From: a virus
Direction: 5' to 3' (one strand)
IMG/VR virus record: IMGVR_UViG_3300032299_000921
Coordinates: 1-57,383 of that record
Length of the DNA stretch: 57,383 bases
Below the pieces are notes generated by a model. The model ran no database searches and was not told the origin of the DNA. It saw nothing but the letters and a program-made list of their open reading frames with translations. The first letter of the stretch is position 1, and each line of letters starts with the position of its first letter. Positions 24,108 through 34,800 of this stretch are shown here, piece by piece. Position numbers and translations under genes: made by a program.

Positions 24108-24490
24108 AAAACAATAAACATTCCGTTTTGTTGGAGTATGAAGGCAGAGTTTTCGTCTATTAAGAATTCGGCATCATAAGCATAAATCAAAGAAATACCA
24201 AGATCGGTCAACATAAATTCTTCTATTTCTTCTTGTGTTATTGTCTGTGTTTCACAATTTCTAGAAAATCTATTGGCAATGCTTATTACCTTGTCTATAT
24301 TGCTATCTTCGTACTGATCTATATTTTCTAAACACCAAAGAATAAAAAGACCACGCTTTTGTTTTTCTTCATAAGAACTACAAGGCTGATCATATTTTTT
24401 AGCTGCTTGAACCTTAGTGTCAAGATCAACAATCGCCTTTCTTACAGCAAGATAAGTACCTAGATATTTATATAAGTCAGTATAAACCAT
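24104..24490 (-). CDS. Hypothetical protein in the tail region
   Basis: The ATG at 24490 overlaps the preceding stop (TAATG), giving 128 aa. The product is mostly helical and acidic, with YTDLYKYLGTYLAVRK at the start, and is not recognised. Its place between the FCCH-repeat protein and the first fibre suggests a small adaptor, but nothing proves it. Confidence 0.62.
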   Translation of the reverse strand: MVYTDLYKYLGTYLAVRKAIVDLDTKVQAAKKYDQPCSSYEEKQKRGLFILWCLENIDQYEDSNIDKVISIANRFSRNCETQTITQEEIEEFMLTDLGISLIYAYDAEFLIDENSAFILQQNGMFIVL

Positions 24491-25839
24491 TAGCAATTAC
24501 ACCCTTTGATTGTTGGATAACAAGTTGTGAAATATTGATCGATATCTACATAGAGTTCGTTAGCCAAGACATATTCTCCACACTCGAATGCTTGAATTAT
24601 TCTGTCATATTGTAACTTAACTTCTTCGTATGTATTTCCATCTAAATCACCAAATACCAATTGAGCCATTCTATAGTTCAAATCGTTTAAACGCAACGCC
24701 CACTTTATGACAACATAGGTTACTCCTGATATTGTATAAGTAAAGGTATACTTCCAAACACCGTCTTCTAATTTTATTGTGGGGAAAATAGATGAAATGT
24801 CTGAAACTATATCATAAGCCCTATCTGAACTTGTTGCAAATGTTGTAGCAAAAATAGAGTTCGGATAGGCCAAATCAGAATAGGCAATGTTTGTTGGAGA
24901 CAAAATGCTCAATCGTATTTCTGTTATCTCGTTTCTATTCTGCTCAATTGGGGAAATACCATACGTTCCGGTAACTTCAAATTCATACTCTTGAATTTCA
25001 AATGGACTAATTGTTATCACCTCAGACTCACCAAAATTATCACTATTAACTAATGGGGTTATAGCCCCTCCTCCTTGTGTTAATGAAATCTGAAAAGTGT
25101 TTGGTGTACGATTTATTACGTAAACAATATTGTTAGAATTTAGTATAAACCCTGGATAAAACATAATCGGACCGTTAGTATTTGTAATTGATAACTTGGC
25201 CCCGTTTCTATATCCGTGATCAGTTTTTGTTATTGTTGTTGTTGTACAAGTTCCATTTGATCCACCTCCTCCTACAACAATTGTTTGTTGAGGATTTAAC
25301 AAGTCATAAACAGTGCCCACAGAATTCGCTATTTGAAATGTATTTGTGGTTATTGCTGCAACGTAAACGTCTGTATCTTGTGTTAAAGATGCAGTTATAT
25401 CTCTCCCGTCTTTGGCAAAGTATTTTAGTTTTTGTCCATTTACAAATCCGTGATTGGGTATTGTGATTACATCAGTTGTATTGTTTAAAGATAGTAAAAA
25501 CTTTTTGAGGTTTAAATCTATTATTGATGTTCCTGAAGAAGTTGAAGATAACTTAAATGAATTAGCATCCACTCTCACTATATAAACTTCTTGATTATCT
25601 ACTAGATTTGAACTAGGAGATTGACCATTCACCAAATCAAATTTTACCTTTTGTCCATTAAAGAAGCCGTGATCGGTTAAAGTAAAAGTATCAGTCTCTG
25701 AATTATAAGAAGCTATCGTTTTTGTTATGTTCGGAAACCACCCGGTAGGATTTGTAATCGCATTGTAATCGCCAGTCACCTCTGAAACTATTATTGCAGA
25801 TTTCTGGTTTATTACTTCTACTTTTATTTCTAGTGCCAT
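24490..25839 (-). CDS. Virion protein with three FCCH-like beta repeats
   Basis: The 449-aa protein contains three tandem modules (about 41-100, 112-172 and 196-254), each with a TDHGFFNGQKVKF-like start and a VYIVRVDANSFKLS-like end. This pattern matches the small E1_FCCH-type barrel found in phage tail proteins. The C-terminal part from about 290 has helical segments and ends in a Cys-rich CYPTIKGCNC. It is the first gene after the giant ORF and probably links the tail or tail tip to the fibres. TAAATTTG lies 4 nt before the ATG. Confidence 0.7.
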   Translation of the reverse strand: MALEIKVEVINQKSAIIVSEVTGDYNAITNPTGWFPNITKTIASYNSETDTFTLTDHGFFNGQKVKFDLVNGQSPSSNLVDNQEVYIVRVDANSFKLSSTSSGTSIIDLNLKKFLLSLNNTTDVITIPNHGFVNGQKLKYFAKDGRDITASLTQDTDVYVAAITTNTFQIANSVGTVYDLLNPQQTIVVGGGGSNGTCTTTTITKTDHGYRNGAKLSITNTNGPIMFYPGFILNSNNIVYVINRTPNTFQISLTQGGGAITPLVNSDNFGESEVITISPFEIQEYEFEVTGTYGISPIEQNRNEITEIRLSILSPTNIAYSDLAYPNSIFATTFATSSDRAYDIVSDISSIFPTIKLEDGVWKYTFTYTISGVTYVVIKWALRLNDLNYRMAQLVFGDLDGNTYEEVKLQYDRIIQAFECGEYVLANELYVDIDQYFTTCYPTIKGCNC

Positions 25840-25843
25840 AACT

Positions 25844-25851
25844 CAAATTTA
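25844..25851 (-). promoter_or_regulatory. -7 element TAAATTTG of the FCCH-repeat protein
   Basis: TAAATTTG ends 4 nt before the ATG at 25839, right after the giant gene's stop. This would let tail adhesins be transcribed independently of the 11.7-kb giant gene. Confidence 0.5.
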
Positions 25852-25856
25852 CAAAA

Positions 25857-28800
25857 TTATTTCTTTGAATCAAAATAGGACCTATTAGGCTTTTCCTTAT
25901 AACTCGGAGTCCATCTTGGTTGAAGTTCAGACTCAAGAACGTTCTTCAAATCTGTAACAGGAGAAACTTGATTAAGAATAACCATATCGTTTTCAGTAAG
26001 AAGATTACGATCTTTCATTGTTCTAATAATTGCAGCTGCTCTATTCGCAAGAAAATCCTTTTTGTAATCTGATTCTGCTTTTGCAAACCTCTCGTTCATT
26101 TTTTGGAAATATTCTTCGATGTATCCATTTTCCTCTTCGTTAGTTGTAGCATTACGAACTAACGCTTTTACATCTTCTACCTTTTGTCCAGCACCACCTT
26201 CTTTTACTTCATCCATAGCACCCATCATATATTCACCTAAGATTCTTAATTCGTCTCTGTAGATGTCATTTGGCAGCTTGAATGGTTTGTCAAAGTTTGC
26301 GTTAGTTAAAACATTATCTTCGCTCTCTGTAAGTATAAAACTGTTTTTTCTTGGTCTGTTAAACATCTTCCAATACATATTTGCATCACCACCATTATCA
26401 CCATAAACTTGAACTAAATAAGCATTGTCAATCAAGAAACTTCTTACTTTTTGATGTTTGATTCTTTCATCAGCAGCCATAGAAGTTTCTAAACCTGTTC
26501 CTATTCTAAGAGAGGGGAAGTTTATTGCAGATTCTAAATAAGCAACAAAAGTTCCGGGCTCAGAAATTGTTTTTCTATAGGCTAAGTTTTCTCCAAATAA
26601 TCCTATTTCAGATTTGTAGAATTCACTTTGTGCGAGACCCAAACCTAAGACACCATTTCTGCTTAAATTCATATGTGCTTCTAAGAAAGTTCCACCAATG
26701 TTTATATTTTCTCTAGAAGGTTCTATTTCAGAAGCAAATTGAGAACTTTCCGCAAGACCAGAACTTCTTGGTTTACCAAGCAAAGATGGAGAAGTAAATG
26801 CAAAAGTACTCGCTAACATATTAGGTAAAATCTTTTGGGTATTTTGTTCTTTTTCGTCTGGATTTAAATTTCTCAAGAATAATTCTACTGTTTTAACAGA
26901 TGGAGTCTGTCTAAACACAGAACCTGTAACACCACTTAAAATAGTACCCATATCAAAGAATTCTTTAAATCCTTCTGTCTTATCGTTTTCAGCACTTCTT
27001 AATCTTTTTTGTTTAGCATAAGTAGCTGCCATATAACCTAAACCATAGCCAGTAAAAGTACCAAAGTTGGTTATATTCAAATAGTAATCTGTAGTTACTT
27101 CTTTGTCATATTTATCAAGGATTTTATCATCTTTAATTTTATAACCTTCAGGTAAATCTTTTGGATTAATATTTCTATTGATATTAAAACCGCCTCTTTT
27201 TCTGAAAAATTCTTCCGCAGTTAAATTTGGATTTGAGTACTTTGCACTCAGATAATCAATAACATAACTAATATTTACATCGTTGTCTTTGATTCCTAAT
27301 TGCTTAAATAATTTTTTCTTTTCTGGATCGTCTCCAGAAGAAAGTATTGCACCACTACCTGCAATTGCTCCTACAACAGTTAAAAAGGCAACACTTCTTG
27401 GTATATCAGCAGCAGCAGTAACCAATCTTCTTCTCTGCTCGAACAAATTAGCCAAATCTTTTTGGAATTGAATTTTTTGATTTGTATTCATTTTCTTTTT
27501 GGCTTTTCTGATTTGCTCTTTTGTAGTCGGAGAATCCAATTCTACTTCTTGAGTTGTCTCAAGTGCTTTAGAAGTAGTTGTAACTGCTTGACTACCAGCA
27601 GAAGGTAATGCTTTCTGAGATGGTAACAATAGATTTTGTTGATCTGTTGGGGTTACTGCTTGTTCGGTCTCAGGAACTTCTTTACCAATGTTATATTTCT
27701 TATAGAAGTCATTCTTTGCTTTGTTGTGCATGAATGCCATATAAGCAGTATTTAAAGTTGCTCCAATAGGATTACTTCTAAGCAAAATCTGCATTAAGAT
27801 GTTCGATGGAACTTTTGCGAAAATAAACATTGTCCATTGAGCAACATTTAAAGCTTGAACAGTAGCATTTGCCGAGCCCCATAGAATTTGTTGTAAGCCT
27901 TTATCCTCTGCCTTTGCCTCCAATGACTTCATATAGGTACTAATCATTGCCTTACGAATTGCTTTTCTTGGAGTACCGAGAAATTTATCGGCAAACAAGT
28001 TATCAGCAAAGAACACAGAACGTTGACCTTCTTTTTCAAAAGGATTGTTTCTTTCGTCTCTGAATATAGCCTCCATAAGTATGGCCATATTTCTTAGTTC
28101 TGCTTCTTGGTTTTCGAAAGCACCTTTGTTTTTCAAGTCTCTAACCAATGTTTCTGGAAGATTTTCATTCTCCATTTTAGAAGCAATAGTTAAGTAATCC
28201 AATAAGGCTTTTTTAGCAACGATATTACCGCCAAATTTGTCTAAACCAAACGCCATTAAACGACCAGTCAACTCACTCTCTTGCATCAAAGAGCGGAAGA
28301 ATGCTCCCATTATTGTATATGCTTTATTGTCGGCTAGAATCAACTTACCAGTCTTCTTGTGCTCGATAAGCATTGCTTGCATTGTATCTGCAAAATCTAA
28401 ATCTGTAAACTCAGCATTTTTATCTTTAAATGACTGAACCATCTTACCGATTAACTTACCTAAGTTAATAGCATCTTGTACAGAATTCACCCTTGCCATA
28501 TTCTCAAAGAATTTGGTTTGAGCAGTTCCGGGTATTTGTCCATAAAAAAATGCATCCATCGTTTGATTAATGGATTTAGATTTACTTTCCAAAAATGCTA
28601 ACTTTCTGTTTCTATATTCTTCTTTAGTTCTTGGGAATGCTCTGAGACCAATTTTACTTGGAATACCTCTGTCAACAAGTCTCTTAACTAGACCGCTATT
28701 TACGCCATATTTTGCAAGTAGGTTCTCGATATTAGAAACCGCACTTAATACAACAGTACCTGTTCCTAATAAAGCCAAAGCAGAACGATTTGCTATCACA

Positions 28801-31800
28801 TCACTCGTAAATCTGAATTGTAATCTTGGATCTGTTGTAATCATTGCAAAATCAAATTCAGCTTGCTCCAATGCAGATTCAGCATCTTTTAATTTACCAA
28901 TTGTTTCATCCGAAAAGTCATTTATCGCATCTCTCTTTGCCTTTTCAAATGCTGCTCTAGCATCATCCAATGCTTTAGCTCTAGCCTTAATCTCTGCTTC
29001 AAACGCTGGACTTACTTTGATATTGAAATCTTTAAGCATATCCACAAGAACATTTCCTTTGTTCTTATTCAACTCTCTTAAGATTCTAAGTATTCTACCA
29101 GCAGCAGTTCCTATCTCAGCAAGTGCTTGTATATTTTGATTTCCTACTGCTTCAATCTGAGTCCCAAGCTCTCCTGCAATAGCATCTGTAACATCATCGC
29201 CTTGTTTTAATCTGTCCACCAAAGCTTGAATTGCTGCCATCACCGGACTACCTTTTTCTACAGATAAATGCTTATTGATGTAATTCAAAATAGCAGTAGC
29301 ATTCATTACACCCAATTGCTCAGACATATCCCTCAATTGAGAGAACGTCATTGGGATTTTAGAAGCCCTAGCATCATCACTTAAACTTTGTTTGATTTCT
29401 TCATCGAAGTCTTCATCCAACATTAAGTTCTCAATGGTTTTTCTGTAGTTAGTACCGAAAATAGCATCAAGATTATGCTGAGGAATACCATACTCAAACA
29501 AAGCAGAATAAATTTCAAGATCGTTAAATTTAACCTCAGTTCCCACTGGCTCATATGGTGTAGCCAAGTTAGGGTCTACAACAGATTGACTTTCGCCCTC
29601 AGGTAACAATTGTCCGTCTACAGTTATAAATCTAACTCCCTTTCTCAAAAGAGTAACCAAATCCATCAAACTATTCTCAAGAATATATTTATCGATGAAG
29701 TTAATAATACCATCTTTTCTAGTGTTCCAAGAATCAGAGTAACCTTGCCAAGCCTCTTTTGCTTTTTCGCTGACATACATATCGTAAACACTTTGGAACT
29801 CAGCATTGTATTTACTACTACGCAAAGCCTCAAAAGAATACTTACCAAATAGTCTTCCGAAAATCTGCTCATTATTCAAACCTTGACCAAGCAATGCTTC
29901 ATAATCAGCATCAATTTCTCTACTTTGTTTACCTAAAGTTTCCGCTCTAGATTTTCTGACTTTATAAGTGCTTTCTATAGATGAAATATCGTCCTTCTGT
30001 ACCTCGTGATACATAGGCATTATTGCATCTAAAGAAGGGGATACTTCTTTAAGTTTTGGTAAAAATATTGTTGTTTCTCTAGAATCCGAAGTAATATGAT
30101 AAGGAGCTAATTTTTTTCTAGCAAAAATATTATATAGATTTTTTCTCTGTTCTTTAGCATCATAAATAGGAGTAAAGCTAACACTAGTTATATCTTCATT
30201 TTGATATAAACTAAAGGCTTTATTAATTATCTGTGTAAATAAATATTGTATAGATGGCCCCCAAGAAATCATATCACTATAACTACCTGCATCTTTTTCT
30301 TTGAAACTCATATTCACATCTCCATTTAAAAAATTAGTAGTTACTTCCATTTTTATAATTCTTCCATCTGGATGAACCATGTCAAATTCACCTTTTCTAT
30401 TTTTTGACATAAAATTAGTTCCAAAAGAAAAACGATTTGTATCTTCTATAAAATTATCTAAAGCATTATCTTTATTTGTTAAAAATTCACTATAAGTAGA
30501 TTTATAATTTCCATTTTTAAACGATTGAGGATCAAATGAGTTTCTTACTATATTTTGCTCTTCTTTATTGTTTATATTTTGAATAACAAAAACTTTTTTA
30601 TCTGTTGTTTCTTCAATCGTTTGTTTAAAATCTGACAACCTCAATACTTCTGAAAACATATTCATTAAATTATCAGGAATATTTTCGTCAGATAAATAAT
30701 CATTTAAAACTTGTATTTTACTAAAATTATGAATAAAATTAAAAGTTTTATATTTATTAGTTATAGTTTCAAAAAAATCAATAATATAATCTGAGCTGTC
30801 CATTATTGATTTTTCTTTAGGTGTAAAAATTTGAACAATATCAGTTGTAAAAAATCTTTGTGGGTTAACTAGAAGTGTTTTTGTATATGAATCATTTTTT
30901 TCAATTAAATCTTTCTTGATGTTTGTAACCATAAACGGATTTACATTTTTATTTTCCGCTATTTCAATCGCTCTAGTGTTGTTCAGTATAATTTGTCTAT
31001 CTAAACTGATAGCAAATTTTAATAACTTTCTAAAATTTAAAACCAAAGGATTTCCTCTTTCTAAATCTTTTTGAAAAGAACTATCAAAAAGTTTACTTAA
31101 ATTATTTAAATAATTTATATCAAAATCTTTTGGTGCTTCACTATAAATATAATCAGAAAAAGAAAGTTTGAATGAAGTGTATTTTTCACTACTAATAACC
31201 TCTTCCTCCATTAGATTATTATAGTCACTTGGGGTAAATTTAAAAACAGATTTTAAATAGTTATCATTGTTTAATATTTCTGAAACTTGTGAAATTTCAT
31301 CAAGTGGTAGATTTGTAAGATCTCCAGCAGGAGTAAAATAAATATTTTCTTTAAAAGCAGTAAGTGCATCAAATTTACTCTCAAAATAACTCAATGAATT
31401 TTTTAAAGACTCTTTAATTGAGGATTCTGGTTTAAAATCTTTATCTCTCAAAAATTGATTTCTAGGGTCAGCAAATTGTTTAGCTAGATATTGAAGAGGA
31501 GTCATCATTTGGTCCTTCAAATCTTGACTTGGTAAAATTATTTTTTGTGCTTCTATTTTATTGAAAGAAAATGTTTCTTTTATTATTTTAACAATTTCAT
31601 TCCATATTTTTTCTAATGCTTTATAAACTCCTGTTTTTAAATCATATTCTTCAGTAGCAATTTTACCAAAGTGGTCTAATAAAACTTTTTCTAGCATTTT
31701 ATTAAATTCAATACTATTAATATTAAACTCATTTGGGAAAGCATTACCAGCTGGATTATATGATTCTTTTAATATATTTTCAATTGTATATGCTGCACTA

Positions 31801-34800
31801 AATGCTTGTAATGCTTCTGGTGTTAAATCCGTATGGGTTCTCTCTAAATATTCAATTGCTTCTGCTTTTATTTCTCTTTGGAAATCTTTATAAAATTCTG
31901 AATTCTTATCTCTTAATAAATCTTTAATTAATTCAGAATAAAGAACAATATTATCTTGTTTAATGATTTCTAAAAATGCTCCAGAATATGCATATATTGG
32001 TGTATTTACTGTAGCATTTGCGGTATTAATCATAAATTTACCACTTTCGGTCCTCTTCCAAATATTATTATCAGCTCGATCGTGATAAAACTCATAAGGA
32101 ATACCCAATCGTTTTGAGAATTGGTCTGCAAGACTTTCCATAACTTGCATATTCTCAGCAACACTTTTTCTAATAACAGGAGTCATTTCTCTATCCAAGA
32201 GCATTGCTCTTCTCTGTTCTGCTGTTAAAGCTTTTGGATCTTCATTACTAGCAGGTAATCTTGTTCCAGGCTGAATACCTTGAGATGCCATTTGAGCGAT
32301 ACTAATTTTAGTGTCTCCAAATTGTAATGCAGTAAAAAAGTTTTCATTTACTGAATAGCCTGCTGGCAATAAGAAATGATCATACCCAGGAACTTTAGCA
32401 TTGAACTGAGGATGAGTCAATCCTTTACTTTGAATCTTCATAAAGTCAGCAGAAGGATCTAATGTAAATCCTCCATAGACAATTCCCCAAGGTGCTTTAA
32501 TCTCACTACCATCTTTTTCCAATTGGTCTCCGACAAAATAAGGTTCTCCATACGCATTATGGAATCCTATTTGGCTTATGCCATTTTCTAAAAATATCTT
32601 TTTAATGATAGGAGTTCTCTTATCAGTTCTCAAATTTTCTGTCGTTGGTAATATGCTATCAATAATTCCTTGACGAGCTGGAAAACTAAAAGAACTACCT
32701 GTTAAAGTTTTAACAAACGCATCTATTGATTTATTGTTTGTGAAGTCAACAGAACGTAAAACATTTGCAAAGTTTTTATCAAATTCTGCCTGAAGCAAAG
32801 GAAGCAAAGGTTGCATTCTTTGCTGTCTTAGCATTTTATTAGCTGCTTTTACTTCTTGTGGATCTGTTTCTTTAGATTTTGTTTCTGTCTCTATGTCTTT
32901 AATTGCTTTAAGTAATTTTGAGTCTTTACTGAATGTTTTTAGAACTGGAGTTCTATCAATTAATGCATTGTATATAGAGTTTTGTATCTCTTCTGATTGT
33001 TTTGGTGTCTGAACGATGTTGCTCAGAGCCCCAAAGGTATACTGCTGTGCATAGAAATTACCTAGTGCAGCCTTTGGTGCAGAAAGAGAAATTAAAACCA
33101 ATACAGGCTTACCATCACGACAAGCAGCAGCATTAGTCATTGTAGATCTAACAGTTCCTAAATTTACAGAGGCAAAACCAATACCTGCATCAGTATTTGC
33201 TTTAGCAGCCATATAACCATAGCCGCCCATTACAAACTCTCCGGTGTCATCTTTAACGAAGAAACCTGTATTGTCAGACATAATCAGCAACACAGCACCT
33301 TCATGGTCTTTAATTGCTTGTTCTAGAGTTTTTACTGGTAAATCAATTGCTAGTTTACTTGTTCCGGGTCTTTCAGTAAACTGACCTAAAACAGAATTCA
33401 AGTTCTCACTAGACTTTCTCATTCCAACTACAGTTCCTGTCTCAATATTACCTTCTGCCAATGCTTCTGCATCAAGCCCTTTAGGAATCATAAAACCACT
33501 TCTTAATTTAACGAAATTTTTCTCATCTATTCCTTTACCTTGTTTACTCTGAGACGCAAGGTAATTTAAGAAATTTATAGCAGCTGATTCTTTTTTGTAG
33601 TTAGCAAAAATGTCTATACCTGTAACATTTTTTACAATCCTAGAAAGAGCAGCTAATACTTTTGTAACAAAACTTACTTCTAATGGAGAATTAGCCCTGC
33701 TCAAAAGTGCAGCCAATTGTACTACAAATTCTTCTGCTGTTTCAGCATTTTCATAAGTACGATTTGCAAAGAAGTTTCGGAGCGATGGACCAAATTGTTG
33801 AAAAGCAATTTTCTCAATAGCAAATTGCATATCATCAATAATTTGCTGATTTTTCTCCCAACGTACAAATTTACCTTGTTCATTATAAACTTTTTTACCG
33901 AATGCTTTTAAAAGTGCAGCGTGAGCTATTTCGTGAGCAACAACATATTCATTTAAATTACCAGTTGTCTTTGGTAAATTGATATGAATTTCTACATCTT
34001 CTTTTTCGATAATCGCACCGTTATCATTTGAAATCTCATTTGTTTTTACTTCTTCATATCTATCTGTAGCTCTAGTATAACTTTCTGCTGATGTATGAAA
34101 TATTATTTTTCCTTCAGGAAACATAGATTTAAATGTTTCATATTGAGTTTTAATATCTCCTAATACTTGAGCTATAATTGGATTGTTTTTATTTGCTTCT
34201 AAAAATGCATCTAATGTTTCAACGTCACTAGCTTCAATTGAAGTTTTATTCTCCATTCCTGTAGGAAAGCTAAATGCTATCGGTTCTGCTTTTGCTTGTT
34301 GGTTTACAGGATTATTTGCATTTCTTTCAGTCTGATAACCAAGCAAAGTTTCATTTGAAACATCTACGCCAATATTAAATTTATTTACTAAATTTTCCAA
34401 TTCAGTTTTATACTCATTATCTATTTCTTGGTCGGTAAGAGTGCTTTTCTTATTCTTACTTCTTTTTACTTTCTCATCAATAAGTTTTTGATTGTACTGC
34501 TTTCTCAAATCTTCTTTAGAACGCATAAAGTCTTGCATTTTTCCAAAGAAAGAAGACGCATTTCCTATAAATTCATTTAGTTTAGTGTCTTTAGTATCTA
34601 AATTAAATGCACCTTCATAAATACCTCTAAATAGACTTGTGGCTAATTTAGGATTTTTCTGTAGTAGTTTATTCATTGATTCACTATCAGTTGCATAAAC
34701 AACACGACCAGTTTCAATGTTTTTTACCACAGCCAAATCTACCTCTTTATTTGCATCTTGTAAATCAGAAATTTTAGTATCAAGTTCTTTAATTTGTCCA

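Noticed and set aside
28570-29139. A 189-codon plus-strand ORF opposite the giant gene
   Set aside because: It lies antisense within a continuous coding region and its Ser/Ala/Leu-rich composition is the usual mirror of a helical protein; no promoter or neighbour supports it.
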